This document shows positions 1-8,649 of a stretch of 64,000 nucleotides of DNA, in pieces. The translations under genes and the position numbers were made by a program. The stretch is from assembly GCF_026810505.1 (NCBI RefSeq), contig NZ_CP101750.1, positions 5,513,501 through 5,577,500 on the forward strand, read 5' to 3'. The DNA is from Streptomyces sp. Je 1-369. GTDB lineage: Bacteria > Actinomycetota > Actinomycetes > Streptomycetales > Streptomycetaceae. The notes below the pieces were generated by a model, which made no database searches, was not told the DNA's origin, and worked only from the letters and a program-made list of their open reading frames with translations. The first letter of the stretch is position 1, and each line of letters starts with the position of its first letter.

Positions 1-1
1 G

Positions 2-115
2 CGCTACGCCATCGGGGCGGGCCGCAAGGACGACGCCGCCTGGCAGTTCGAGACGGGCCTCGACTGCGTCCTGGACGGCATCGCGGTCCGGCTCGGGCTC
101 GCACCGCGCGCATGA
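2..115 (+). CDS. C-terminal end of a gene cut by the window start, probably a TetR-type regulator
   Basis: Only the last 37 codons are present, ending in TGA just before a strong hairpin. The tail reads as an amphipathic helix (FETGLDCVLDGIAVRLG) followed by a short basic end. This resembles the last ligand-domain helix of many streptomycete TetR/AcrR regulators, but no DNA-binding domain is in view, so the family call is an inference from a short stretch. Codon third positions are strongly G/C, as expected for a real gene. Confidence 0.45.
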   Translation, partial: RYAIGAGRKDDAAWQFETGLDCVLDGIAVRLGLAPRA

Positions 116-117
116 CG

Positions 118-152
118 AAGCCCCGGCCTCCTGGACGGAGGAGGCCGGGGCT
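118..152. terminator. Bidirectional hairpin terminator
   Basis: A near-perfect inverted repeat with 14-15 bp arms (AAGCCCCGGCCTCC and GGAGGCCGGGGCTT) and a short loop lies between the end of the plus-strand gene and the end of the minus-strand dehydrogenase-like gene. It can terminate transcription from both sides. There is no long T tract, which is usual in this GC-rich genus. Confidence 0.85.
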
Positions 153-169
153 TCGCGGTGCGGAGCGGC

Positions 170-1057
170 TCAGTACGCCGAGCCGGACGCGCCCAGCGAA
201 CCCGTGGGGTGCCAGACCGTCTTGGTCTCCAGGAAGGCCGTCAGGCGGTGCGTGCCGGGGTCGGCCGACCAGTCCACAGGCTGTGGACGGACGACACGCT
301 TGAGGTTGTCCGCCGCGGCGACCTCCAGCTCCTTGGCCAGGACGTCGTCCTCGACGCCCGCGAGGTCGATCGCGTTCACGTCCTGGTGCGCGGCGAGCGA
401 CGGGGCGATCTCCGCCGTACGGCCGGACAGGATGTTCACGACGCCGCCGGGCAGGTCGGAGGTGGCGAGCACCTCACCGAGGGAGAGCGCGGGGAGCGGG
501 GAGTCCTCGCTGGCGATCACCACGGCCGTGTTGCCCGTCGCGATCACGGGCGCGATGACGGAGACCAGACCCAGGAACGACGACTTCTGCGGGGCGACGA
601 CCGTCACCACGCCCGTCGGCTCCGGCGAGGAGAGGTTGAAGAAGGGGCCCGCGACGGGGTTGCCGCCGCCCACGATCTGGGCGACCTTGTCGGTCCAGCC
701 CGCGTACCAGACCCAGCGGTCGATCGCCGCGTCCACGACCACGGCGGCCTTGGACTTGGACAGACCCTCCGCCTCGGCGACCTCGCGGACGAACTGGTCC
801 TTGCGGCCCTCCAGCATCTCCGCGACGCGGTAGAGGATCTGGCCGCGCAGATACGCCGTCCTGCCCGCCCAGCCGCCCTGCGCCTTGCGCGCGGCGACGA
901 CCGCGTCACGCGCGTCCTTGCGGGACGAGAGCGGGGCGTTGGCCAGCCACTTGTTCTTCGAGTCGGACACCTCGTACACCCGGCCGCTCTCGCTGCGGGG
1001 GAACTTGCCCCCGACGTACAGCTTGTAGGTCTTGAAGACGCTCAAACGGTCAGACAT
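170..1057 (-). CDS. Cysteine-free aldehyde dehydrogenase-fold protein (non-catalytic partner)
   Basis: This 295-residue protein has the N-terminal and NAD-binding part of the ALDH fold (the stretches VVAPQKSSFLGL and IATGNTAVVIASEDSP align with the cofactor-binding region of real ALDHs). It then jumps to a short tail resembling the end of an ALDH (FLETKTVWHPTG). It contains no cysteine at all, so the catalytic thiol is missing, and it is about 180 residues shorter than a normal ALDH. Its ATG overlaps the stop of the upstream full-length ALDH gene by 8 nt (ATGTCTGA), implying translational coupling. Together the two proteins are about 773 residues. From knowledge of ALDH16, that matches an ALDH16 enzyme, in which a catalytic ALDH is followed by a second domain without the cysteine. 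I infer a non-catalytic subunit. It could instead be a decaying paralogue. Confidence 0.85.
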   Translation of the reverse strand: MSDRLSVFKTYKLYVGGKFPRSESGRVYEVSDSKNKWLANAPLSSRKDARDAVVAARKAQGGWAGRTAYLRGQILYRVAEMLEGRKDQFVREVAEAEGLSKSKAAVVVDAAIDRWVWYAGWTDKVAQIVGGGNPVAGPFFNLSSPEPTGVVTVVAPQKSSFLGLVSVIAPVIATGNTAVVIASEDSPLPALSLGEVLATSDLPGGVVNILSGRTAEIAPSLAAHQDVNAIDLAGVEDDVLAKELEVAAADNLKRVVRPQPVDWSADPGTHRLTAFLETKTVWHPTGSLGASGSAY

Positions 1058-2486
1058 CGAGGTACGCCTCCAGGCCGTGGCGACCGCCCTCGCGGCCGTA
1101 ACCCGATTCCTTGTAGCCGCCGAAGGGCGAGGTCGGGTCGAACTTGTTGAACGTGTTGGCCCAGATCACGCCCGCGCGCAGGCGGTCGGCGACCGCGAGG
1201 ATGCGGGAGCCCTTCTCCGTCCAGATGCCGGCGGAGAGGCCGTACTGGGTGTTGTTGGCCTTGGCGACGGCCTCTTCCGGCGTACGGAAGGTGAGCACCG
1301 ACAGCACCGGACCGAAGATCTCGTCGCGCGCGACGGTGTGCGCCTGCGTGACGTTGGTGAACAGCGTCGGCGCGAACCAGTAGCCGGACGAGGGCAGCTC
1401 GCACGGCGCCGACCAGCGCTCAGCGCCCTCCGCCTCGCCGGTCTCGGCGAGCGCGGTGATGCGGGCGAGCTGCTCGGCGGAGTTGATGGCGCCGATGTCG
1501 GTGTTCTTGTCCAGCGGGTCGCCGAGGCGGAGCGTGGAGAGGCGGCGCTTGAGGGCGTCGAGCACCTCGTCCTGGACCGATTCCTGTACGAGGAGACGCG
1601 AGCCCGCGCAGCAGACCTGGCCCTGGTTGAAGAAGATGCCGGTGACGATGCCCTCGACGGCCTGGTCGATGGGCGCGTCGTCGAAGACGATGTTCGCGCC
1701 CTTGCCGCCCAGTTCGAGCGTGACCTTCTTGTCGGTGCCCGCGACCTGGCGCGCGATGGCCTTGCCGACGGCGGTCGAGCCGGTGAAGGCGACCTTGTTC
1801 ACGTCCGGGTGGGCGGTCAGGGCCGCGCCCGCGTCGCCGTAACCGGGAAGGATGTTGACGACGCCCTTGGGCAGGCCCGCCTGGCGGCAGATGTCCGCGA
1901 AGAACAGCGCACTCAGGGGGGTCGTCTCGGCGGGCTTCAGGACGACCGTGTTGCCGGTCGCGAGCGCCGGGGCGATCTTCCAGGCCAGCATCAGGAGCGG
2001 GAAGTTCCAGGGGATGACCTGGCCCGCGACGCCGAGCGGCCGGGGGTTCGCGCCGTACCCGGCGTGGTCGAGCTTGTCGGCCCAGCCCGCGTAGTAGAAG
2101 AAGTGCGCGGCGACCAGGGGGAGGTCGGCGTCGCGCGTCTCCTTGATGGGCTTTCCGTTGTCCAGGGTCTCCAGGACGGCCAGTTCGCGGCTGCGCTCCT
2201 GGATGATCCGGGCGATGCGGAAGAGGTACTTGGCGCGCTCGGCACCCGGCAGCACCGACCACTTCTCGAAGGCCTTGCGGGCGGCCTTCACCGCGCGGTC
2301 GACGTCTTCGGAGGAGGCCTGCGCCACCTCGGAGAGGACTTCTTCGGAGGACGGGGAGACCGTCTTGAAGACCTTGCCGTCGGCGGCCTCGGTGAACTCG
2401 CCGTCGATGAACAGGCCGTAGCTCGGCGCGATGTCGACGACGGAGCGCGACTCGGGCGCCGGAGCGTACTCGAAGGGGGAAGTCAT
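1050..2486 (-). CDS. NAD(P)+-dependent aldehyde dehydrogenase
   Basis: A full-length 478-residue ALDH that oxidises an aldehyde to its acid with NAD(P)+. The catalytic cysteine lies in FNQGQVCCAGSR near residue 291, the general-base glutamate in TLELGGKGAN near 255, and the cofactor stretch VIPWNFPLLM is intact. It starts 5 nt after deoC on the same strand and overlaps the cysteine-free ALDH-like gene downstream, so the three probably form one operon. DeoC releases acetaldehyde, so acetaldehyde is the natural guess for the substrate, but this is inferred from context. ATG start MTSPFEYAP. Confidence 0.95.
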   Translation of the reverse strand: MTSPFEYAPAPESRSVVDIAPSYGLFIDGEFTEAADGKVFKTVSPSSEEVLSEVAQASSEDVDRAVKAARKAFEKWSVLPGAERAKYLFRIARIIQERSRELAVLETLDNGKPIKETRDADLPLVAAHFFYYAGWADKLDHAGYGANPRPLGVAGQVIPWNFPLLMLAWKIAPALATGNTVVLKPAETTPLSALFFADICRQAGLPKGVVNILPGYGDAGAALTAHPDVNKVAFTGSTAVGKAIARQVAGTDKKVTLELGGKGANIVFDDAPIDQAVEGIVTGIFFNQGQVCCAGSRLLVQESVQDEVLDALKRRLSTLRLGDPLDKNTDIGAINSAEQLARITALAETGEAEGAERWSAPCELPSSGYWFAPTLFTNVTQAHTVARDEIFGPVLSVLTFRTPEEAVAKANNTQYGLSAGIWTEKGSRILAVADRLRAGVIWANTFNKFDPTSPFGGYKESGYGREGGRHGLEAYLDV

Positions 2487-2491
2487 GGTGA

Positions 2492-3436
2492 TCAGTCCAC
2501 CGTCACGTAGTCGGGGCCGGAGTAGCGGCCGGTGGCCAGCTTCTGACGCTGCATGAGCAGGTCGTTGAGGAGCGAAGAGGCACCGAAGCGGAACCAGTGG
2601 TTGTCCAGCCAGTCGGGACCGGCCGTCTCGTTCACGAGCACGAGGAACTTCACCGCGTCCTTGGTGGAGCGGATGCCGCCCGCGGGCTTCACGCCGATCT
2701 GCACCCCCGTCTGCGCACGGAAGTCGCGGACGGCCTCCAGCATGAGCAGGGTGTTGGCCGGGGTGGCGTTGACGCCGACCTTGCCGGTCGAGGTCTTGAT
2801 GAAGTCGGCGCCCGCGATCATGCCGATCCAGCTGGCGCGCTTGATGTTGTCGTACGTCGAGAGCTCACCGGTCTCGAAGATGACCTTCAGGCGGGCGGTG
2901 CCGCAGGCCTCCTTCACGGCGCGGATCTGCTCGAACACCGTCATGTAGTCACCCGACAGGAACGCGCCCCGGTCGATGACCATGTCGATCTCGTCGGCGC
3001 CCGCCGCGACGGCCTCGCGCACGTCGCCCAGCTTCACCTCGATCGCCGCGCGGCCCGCGGGGAAGGCGGTCGCGACGGACGCGACCTTCACGCCGCTGTT
3101 CCCGACGGCCTCCTTGGCGGTGGCGACCATGTCCGGATAGACGCAGACGGCCGCGGTGCGGGGGGTCTCACGGTCGGTCGGGTCCGGGTTCGCGGCCTTC
3201 GCACCGAGCGCCCGGACCTTGCCCGGGGTGTCGGCGCCCTCGAGCGTCGTCAGGTCGATCATCGAAATGGCCAGGTCGATGGCGTACGCCTTCGCCGTGG
3301 TCTTGATCGAACGGGTACCGAGCGAGGCGGCACGCGCCTCCAGGCCGACCGCGTCGACGCCGGGCAGCCCGTGAAGGAAGCGGCGGAGCGTGCTGTCGGA
3401 CGCTGTCACGTCAGCGAATGCAGTGGGCATGGTCAC
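2492..3436 (-). CDS. deoC: Deoxyribose-phosphate aldolase
   Basis: DeoC cleaves 2-deoxyribose 5-phosphate to acetaldehyde and glyceraldehyde 3-phosphate, the last step of deoxynucleoside breakdown. The Schiff-base lysine is in FIKTSTGKVG and the second catalytic lysine in GVKPAGGIR. The length of 314 residues fits the long actinobacterial form. The first gene of a likely operon with two ALDH-type genes. The frame opens with GTG at 3436 (MTMPTAF), and an internal ATG at 3430 is equally possible because neither has a clear Shine-Dalgarno. A perfect 12-bp palindrome sits 14 nt upstream of the GTG and also occurs upstream of the purine nucleoside phosphorylase gene. Confidence 0.96.
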   Translation of the reverse strand: MTMPTAFADVTASDSTLRRFLHGLPGVDAVGLEARAASLGTRSIKTTAKAYAIDLAISMIDLTTLEGADTPGKVRALGAKAANPDPTDRETPRTAAVCVYPDMVATAKEAVGNSGVKVASVATAFPAGRAAIEVKLGDVREAVAAGADEIDMVIDRGAFLSGDYMTVFEQIRAVKEACGTARLKVIFETGELSTYDNIKRASWIGMIAGADFIKTSTGKVGVNATPANTLLMLEAVRDFRAQTGVQIGVKPAGGIRSTKDAVKFLVLVNETAGPDWLDNHWFRFGASSLLNDLLMQRQKLATGRYSGPDYVTVD

Positions 3437-3449
3437 GAGGGGAGCATAT

Positions 3450-3461
3450 CTACGCGCGTAG
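3450..3461. promoter_or_regulatory. Palindromic operator candidate upstream of deoC
   Basis: A perfect 12-bp palindrome, CTACGCGCGTAG, lies 14 nt before the deoC GTG. The identical 12-mer occurs at 8650-8661 before the purine nucleoside phosphorylase gene. The position, overlapping the leader or promoter, suits repression by a dimeric regulator. The regulator is unknown; the DeoR-family gene at 10933 is one nearby candidate. Confidence 0.6.
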
Positions 3462-3518
3462 CTGCTGTACAGGGGGAGGGGACGGGGCGCCCGGCAGGCT
3501 CTCAGGCAGAATCAGGGT

Positions 3519-4154
3519 ATGAGCGACCCTCAAGACCCCGCGGCGGAGCCCGTCTACAAGGACCGCACCTATCGGTCCCCGGCCGGCATCGCGGGCGGTG
3601 TCCTGCTGCTCGCCCTGGGCGCCTGGCTCGGCATCGACGCCGTGGTCCGCGGCGAGGGCCGCACCCCGTGGCTCGCGCTCGCCGGGCTGCTCCTCGCCGT
3701 GCCGCTGATCGTCGCGTTCACCGTACGGCCCGCCGTGTACGCCAACGACGACCGCCTCCGGATCCGCAACCCGTTCCGGACCATCACGCTGCCGTGGGCG
3801 TCCGTCGCGACGCTCCGCTCCGGCTACTCCAACGAGGTCCTCACCGGCGCGGGCACGAAGTTCCAGCTCTGGGCGATCCCCGTCTCGATGCGCGGCCGCA
3901 AGAGGGCGGCGCGCAGGCGGTCGATGGCCGCCGCGTCCGGCGACCCGACGGGCGGCCGCCCCTTCCTCGACCCCAACGCGCCGCCCACGCGCGCGGCGGG
4001 CGACCTGTCCATGGACGAGCTCCGCGAACTCGCCGAACGGCGCGCCGACGCGGAGTCCGCGCAGGGCGAGCCCGTGGTGCGCTGGGCGTACGAGATCCTC
4101 GCGCCGTGCGCCGCGGGGGCGGTGCTGCTCGCTGTGCTGCTCGCGGTGGCCTGA
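3519..4154 (+). CDS. Membrane protein with PH-like domain
   Basis: A 211-residue protein with a cytoplasmic N-terminus, two close transmembrane segments near residues 24-42 and 50-68, and a bacterial PH-type beta domain including the strand VYANDDRLRIRNPFRTITLPW. A charged linker and a C-terminal hydrophobic helix (AAGAVLLAVLLAVA) follow. The TITLPW-type strand is typical of streptomycete PH-domain proteins of unknown function. It is divergent from deoC, with about 80 bp between starts. Its role is unknown. Confidence 0.85.
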   Translation: MSDPQDPAAEPVYKDRTYRSPAGIAGGVLLLALGAWLGIDAVVRGEGRTPWLALAGLLLAVPLIVAFTVRPAVYANDDRLRIRNPFRTITLPWASVATLRSGYSNEVLTGAGTKFQLWAIPVSMRGRKRAARRRSMAAASGDPTGGRPFLDPNAPPTRAAGDLSMDELRELAERRADAESAQGEPVVRWAYEILAPCAAGAVLLAVLLAVA

Positions 4155-4182
4155 GGAGTCTGTTCGGGGGGCTGCGCCGGGG

Positions 4183-5427
4183 TTACGGCGGGCCGTGCCA
4201 GCCCAGGAGCATGTGGCCGCCGCACACCGCCGACATGAGCGCCGCCGCGCTCAGCACCGTCACGAGTACGTGTGCTCTCGCGCGCGCCAGCGCCACGGCG
4301 ACCGGCAGCAGCAGCGGGAAGCCGGGCAGCAGGAAGCGGGCCCGGGGGAAGTAGACGCCGCTGCTGCCGAGCACGATCACGAGCAGCAGACCGCTGAAGA
4401 CCAGCAGGGGCAGCGGCTGCCGGTCGCCCGCCGACAGCACGAACAGCACGACCGCGCCGAGCAGGACGACCGTCACCATCGCCACGAAGAGCGCGGGCCG
4501 CTCGGTGACGAACAGGTCCCGCATCCGCTGCCACGTCGCGACCCCGCCGTCCCACCTGTTGCGCCACAGCTTCTGTACGGCGAAGTACCCGTCCCAGCGG
4601 CCGAGGCGCAGGCCCACCCACCCGACGTACGCCAGCCAGCCGAGGGGGGCGATGACGGCGCCGAGGAGCGGGCGGAGCGGCCGGACGACGGGTGGGCGGC
4701 GCAGGGCGAACAGGGCGCTCAGGGAGACCGCCGCGGCCACCGTCACGCCCGTGGGACGCGTCAGGCCCGCCAGTGCGGCGAAGGAACCCGCCCACAGCCA
4801 GCGCCCGCTGAGCACCGCGTACAGAGACCACGCGCACAGGGCCGTGAACAGGGACTCCGTGTAACCCATCCACTGCACGAGCGCCACGGGCAGGCTGCCC
4901 CAGAGCACGGCGAGGACGACACCGGCTCTACGTCCGTACAGCCGGTCGCCGACCGCGAAGATCCCCCACGCGGCGAGCAGCGAGGCGGCCACCGACACGG
5001 AGAGGCCCGCGGCGCCCCGCGGCAACCACGGCGCGAGGGCGTCGCCCGCCCTGACGAGCAGCGGGTAGAGCGGGAAGAAGGCGAGGTTGTTGCCGTCGAT
5101 CCGGGTGCCGAGCTCGTGGGCGTAACCGTTCTGCGCGATCTTCAGGTACCAGTCGCAGTCCCACGACTCCATGAGCAGGTGCCGTACGCCGCGGTGGTCG
5201 CGGTGGGCCCACACGGTGAACACCAGCAGGCCGAGCGCGCGGACGGCCGTGTACGCGGCGAGGGCGGGCCAGGCGTGGCGCAGGGCACGGGTGGCGCGTG
5301 CTCTCAGACCCGGGGGCGCGGACGCGGCGCCGCCGTGGGGACTGCCGGACGCGGCCGCGGTCGCTGTCGCGGGTGCGGGGACGCGGGTCGGGGCGGCGGT
5401 GGGGGGCTCGGAGAATCCGTACGGCAC
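4183..5427 (-). CDS. PIG-V-like polytopic membrane glycosyltransferase
   Basis: A 414-residue polytopic protein with about ten hydrophobic segments. The first extracytoplasmic loop carries WDCDWYLKIAQNGY, followed by FFPLYPLLV, GYTESLF and GLTRPTG. These are the landmarks of the GT-C mannosyltransferases related to PIG-V, which use a polyprenyl-phosphate sugar at the outer face of the membrane. The donor and acceptor are not readable from the sequence. The first 45 residues are Ala/Pro-rich and variable, so the GTG start at 5427 is uncertain. It converges with the PH-domain gene, 28 bp apart. Confidence 0.8.
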   Translation of the reverse strand: MPYGFSEPPTAAPTRVPAPATATAAASGSPHGGAASAPPGLRARATRALRHAWPALAAYTAVRALGLLVFTVWAHRDHRGVRHLLMESWDCDWYLKIAQNGYAHELGTRIDGNNLAFFPLYPLLVRAGDALAPWLPRGAAGLSVSVAASLLAAWGIFAVGDRLYGRRAGVVLAVLWGSLPVALVQWMGYTESLFTALCAWSLYAVLSGRWLWAGSFAALAGLTRPTGVTVAAAVSLSALFALRRPPVVRPLRPLLGAVIAPLGWLAYVGWVGLRLGRWDGYFAVQKLWRNRWDGGVATWQRMRDLFVTERPALFVAMVTVVLLGAVVLFVLSAGDRQPLPLLVFSGLLLVIVLGSSGVYFPRARFLLPGFPLLLPVAVALARARAHVLVTVLSAAALMSAVCGGHMLLGWHGPP

Positions 5428-5524
5428 TGCGGCGGCTCCCGGAACGTGAAAGTGCGCTACCGGTCGTCCCTACCTGGGAAGACCGGCAGCGCACCGGGGC
5501 ACTGCGGCAGTCGCTGCGTGGAAT

Positions 5525-5567
5525 CACTCGGACGGGTGGTGGCCGGGTGCACGCCGGTGTCCGAGTG
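5525..5567 (-). terminator. Hairpin terminator for the phospho-sugar mutase gene
   Basis: Arms CACTCGGAC and GTCCGAGTG pair around a GC-rich interior that can itself pair (CCGG with CCGG). The hairpin begins 8 nt past the mutase stop codon. Confidence 0.6.
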
Positions 5568-5575
5568 GCTTGGTG

Positions 5576-7240
5576 TCAGATGCCCGCTGCCGCCGACAGG
5601 TCGCGCTTGATGGCGGCGAGCAGGTCCGTCGCGCGGGTGCGGGACTCGGGGAGCGCGGCCTTGTCCGTCACCGGGACGACCACTTCGAGGTAGCACTTGA
5701 GCTTCGGCTCGGTGCCGCTCGGGCGGACGATGACGCGGGCGCCGTCGAGCGTGTAGCGCAGGCCGTCGGTGGGCGGCAGCGTCTCCGTGCCGCGCGTCAG
5801 GTCCTCCGCCTTGGACACGGGCAGGCCCGCGAGCTCCGTCGGCGGCTGCTCGCGCAGGCGGCGCATCGCGTCCGCGATCAGGGACAGGTCCTCGACGCGG
5901 ACCGACAGCTGGTCGGTGGCGTGCAGGCCGTGCTCCACGGCGAGGTCGTCGAGCAGGTCGAGGAAGGTGCGGCCCGCCTCCTTGAGCTCGGACGCGAGTT
6001 CCGCGAGCAGGAGCGCCGCGGTGATGCCGTCCTTGTCGCGTACGCCCTCGGGGTCGACGCAGTAGCCGAGCGCCTCCTCGTAGCCGTAGCGGAGGCCGTC
6101 GACGCGGGCGATCCACTTGAAGCCGGTCAGGGTCTCCTCGTACGGCAGGCCCGCCTTCTCGGCGATCCGGCCGAGGAGCGACGAGGAGACGATCGACTCG
6201 GCGAACGTTCCGGTGGCGCCGCGCCCGACCAGGTGGGCGGCGAGGAGGGCGCCGACCTCGTCGCCGCGGAGCATCCGCCAGTCGGCTCCGCCGGGACCGG
6301 TCCTGACCGCCGCCGCGCAGCGGTCCGCGTCCGGGTCGTTGGCGATGATCAGGTCCGGGGCGGGGGTGGTGCGGGCCGCCGTCGCGAAGGCCAGGTCCAT
6401 CGCGCCCGGCTCCTCCGGGTTCGGGAACGCGACCGTGGGGAAGTCCGGGTCCGGCTCGGCCTGCTCGGCGACGAGCGTCGGCGCGGGGAATCCGGCGCGG
6501 GCGAACGCGGCGAGCAGGGTGTCCTTGCCGACGCCGTGCATGGCCGTGTAGACGGCGCGGGCGGTGCGGGGGGAGCCGGGGGACAGGACGGCGTCCGTGC
6601 GGGCCAGGTAGGCCTCCAGGACGGCTTCGTCGAGGGTCTCCCAGCCGGACTCGGGGCGCGGGACGTCGTCCAGGCTGCGGATGGCGTCGATCTCCGCCGC
6701 GATCTCCGCGTCGGCGGGCGGGACGATCTGGGAGCCGTCGCCGAGGTAGACCTTGTAGCCGTTGTCGCGCGGGGGGTTGTGGCTGGCCGTGACCTCCACG
6801 CCCGCGGCGGCGCCCAGGTGCCTTATGGCGAAGGCGAGGACGGGGGTGGGGAGGGGGCGGGGCAGGACGGCGGCGCGGAGGCCGGCGCCGGTCATCACGG
6901 CGGCGGTGTCGCGGGCGAAGTCGGCGGACTTGTGGCGGGCGTCGTAGCCGATGACGACGAGGCCGTCGGTCTGTCCCTTGCCCTTCAGGTACGCGGCGAG
7001 GCCTGCGGCGGCGCGGATCACCACGGAGCGGTTCATGCGCATGGGGCCCGCGCCGAGTTCGCCGCGGAGGCCGGCGGTGCCGAACTGGAGGGTGCCCGCG
7101 AAGCGGGCCCCGAGCTCGGCGGTGTCCTCGGCGTCGATGAGCTTGCCGAGCTCTTCGCGGGTCTCCGGGTCCGGGTCCTCGGCCAGCCAGGACCGGGCCT
7201 GCGCGATGAGCTCTGAGGTGGCGGGGGTGTCGTCCTGCAC
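5576..7240 (-). CDS. Phospho-sugar mutase (phosphoglucomutase/phosphomannomutase family, possibly phosphopentomutase)
   Basis: A 554-residue alpha-D-phosphohexomutase. The phosphoserine loop is EVTASHNPPRDNGYKVY near residue 152, the metal loop DPDADRCA near 303, the sugar loop near GFKWIARVDG, and the phosphate-binding loop RPSGTEPKLK near 506. The GTG at 7240 is chosen because AGGAGAGG precedes it by 11 nt; the longer open frame upstream is low-complexity Pro/Arg. Family members of this length related to PGM2 convert deoxyribose 1-phosphate to the 5-phosphate. The location between the nucleoside phosphorylase and deoC supports that reaction here, but the specificity is inferred. Confidence 0.93.
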   Translation of the reverse strand: MQDDTPATSELIAQARSWLAEDPDPETREELGKLIDAEDTAELGARFAGTLQFGTAGLRGELGAGPMRMNRSVVIRAAAGLAAYLKGKGQTDGLVVIGYDARHKSADFARDTAAVMTGAGLRAAVLPRPLPTPVLAFAIRHLGAAAGVEVTASHNPPRDNGYKVYLGDGSQIVPPADAEIAAEIDAIRSLDDVPRPESGWETLDEAVLEAYLARTDAVLSPGSPRTARAVYTAMHGVGKDTLLAAFARAGFPAPTLVAEQAEPDPDFPTVAFPNPEEPGAMDLAFATAARTTPAPDLIIANDPDADRCAAAVRTGPGGADWRMLRGDEVGALLAAHLVGRGATGTFAESIVSSSLLGRIAEKAGLPYEETLTGFKWIARVDGLRYGYEEALGYCVDPEGVRDKDGITAALLLAELASELKEAGRTFLDLLDDLAVEHGLHATDQLSVRVEDLSLIADAMRRLREQPPTELAGLPVSKAEDLTRGTETLPPTDGLRYTLDGARVIVRPSGTEPKLKCYLEVVVPVTDKAALPESRTRATDLLAAIKRDLSAAAGI

Positions 7241-7799
7241 GGGATCTTCAGCCTCTCCTGGCGGGGCGCCTTGGGCGGTGTCTGCGCCTTGGGGTGGTCT
7301 GGGGGTGCGTGGCTGCGTGGCTGCGCGGGTGCGGGTGCGGGTGCGGGTGGGTGGGGGCGGTGCGTCTGGGGTTCGTTTCTGGGTGCGGGGTGGTGGGGCG
7401 GGTGCGCCCAGGGTCCGTCCGTGGGGGCGGGGCCGCGCGGGTATGTACGTACTCGCTATCCCTGCGCCGCGTCGGGCGTTCCTGAACGTCGGGGTGTGCT
7501 CGGTGCTCCGTGCGCACATACCCCCACGTCCCCTCGCGTCTCGCGGGCGGGCGCGGACCAGTGGGTGCGCTGTCCGGCCCCGGCACCGTGGCTGGTACCC
7601 AGCGGCGTGCCCTGCCCCGCAGGTACGGAAGCCCACCCGCCCCTACCCCCGCCTCGCGGTGCGGGGTGAACGGGTGGGTGGGAGTGATCCGCCGCGGAGC
7701 GGCGGGACTGTTCGGGCCCGCGGCCGGGAGACGGGGCGCGCCCCCACTCACCGCCCGCGGGGGGACGCGCAGGGTGCCCACCCACCCGTCCGCGGAGCG
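7241..7799. other. 559-bp non-coding stretch between the mutase and the nucleoside phosphorylase genes
   Basis: No credible gene is visible. Open frames on both strands are low-complexity Pro/Arg/Thr or Gly/Val strings with no recognisable domain. The stretch holds the mutase Shine-Dalgarno at its left end, a G-rich repeat tract at 7327-7357, and a short alternating segment GTATGTACGTAC near 7440 that could belong to a promoter. No hairpin obvious enough to call a terminator follows the phosphorylase gene. Confidence 0.6.
7327..7357 (+). repeat. G-quadruplex-capable repeat
   Basis: Four tandem GGGTGC-like units (GGG at 3-nt spacings), followed by two further G runs, satisfy the standard G3+N1-7 pattern. 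The G-rich strand is the template strand of the downstream mutase gene, about 90-110 bp before its start. Confidence 0.7.
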
Positions 7800-8624
7800 T
7801 CAGACGCGGTTCAGGACCTGGCCCAGGAGCTCGCCCATGCGGGTCGCGCTGTCGCGGCCCGCCTGGAGGACCTCCTCGTGGTTGAGGGGTTCGCCCGTCA
7901 TGCCCGCGGCGAGGTTCGTGACCAGGGAGATGCCGAGGACCTCCGCACCCGCCTCGCGCGCGGCGATCGCCTCGAGGACCGTGGACATGCCGACCAGGTC
8001 CGCACCGATCGTGCGGGCCATGCGGATCTCCGCCGGAGTCTCGTAGTGCGGGCCGGGGAACTGCGCGTACACGCCCTCTTCGAGGGTCGGGTCGATCTCC
8101 TTGCAGAGGGCGCGCAGCCGCGGGGAGTACAGGTCGGTGAGGTCGACGAAGTTGGCCCCGACGATGGGGGACGTCGCCGTGAGGTTGAGGTGGTCGCTGA
8201 TGAGGACCGGCTGGCCGGGGCGCATGCCCTCGCGCAGGCCACCGCAGCCGTTGGTGAGCACGATCGTCTTGCAGCCCGCGGCGACGGCCGAACGGACGCC
8301 GTGCGAGACGGCGGCGACGCCACGGCCCTCGTAGTAGTGGGTGCGGCCCAGGAAGACCAGCACACGCTTGTCGCCGATCTTGAAGGAGCGGATGCGTCCC
8401 CCGTGGCCCTCGACCGCCGGCGGCGGGAAGCCGGGCAGCTCGGTGACGGCGAAGTCCGCCTCGGGCTCGCCCAGCGCGTCGACGGCCGGCGCCCAGCCGG
8501 AGCCCATCACGAGGGCGACGTCGTGGGTCTCGGCGCCCGTCAGCTCGCGGAGGCGCGCGGCGGCGGCGTCGGCGGCGGCGTACGGGTCGCCTTGGATGTC
8601 GTCCGGAATAACTGAAGCGTTCAC
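7800..8624 (-). CDS. Purine nucleoside phosphorylase
   Basis: A 274-residue trimeric-type PNP that splits purine (deoxy)ribonucleosides with phosphate to the free base and (deoxy)ribose 1-phosphate. Visible are the phosphate loop VMGSGW at 39-44, GRTHYYEG near 95, TNGCGG, the substrate segment [19 protein letters not shown], and the base-binding SLVTNLAAG near the C-terminus. The product feeds the mutase and deoC in the same cluster. The ATG start has a CTACGCGCGTAG palindrome 26 nt upstream, identical to the one before deoC. Confidence 0.95.
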   Translation of the reverse strand: MNASVIPDDIQGDPYAAADAAAARLRELTGAETHDVALVMGSGWAPAVDALGEPEADFAVTELPGFPPPAVEGHGGRIRSFKIGDKRVLVFLGRTHYYEGRGVAAVSHGVRSAVAAGCKTIVLTNGCGGLREGMRPGQPVLISDHLNLTATSPIVGANFVDLTDLYSPRLRALCKEIDPTLEEGVYAQFPGPHYETPAEIRMARTIGADLVGMSTVLEAIAAREAGAEVLGISLVTNLAAGMTGEPLNHEEVLQAGRDSATRMGELLGQVLNRV

Positions 8625-8649
8625 GCGGACGAGAGTAGCCGCTCAGGGC

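Noticed and set aside
1032..2510. 492-codon open frame antisense to the ALDH gene
   Set aside because: Rich in Arg/Val/Gly/Glu/Asp without structure; the minus strand is a clear ALDH.
7248..7781. 177-codon minus-strand frame between mutase and PNP genes
   Set aside because: Pro/Thr/His/Arg low complexity created by the G-rich repeat; no Shine-Dalgarno and no homologue recognisable.
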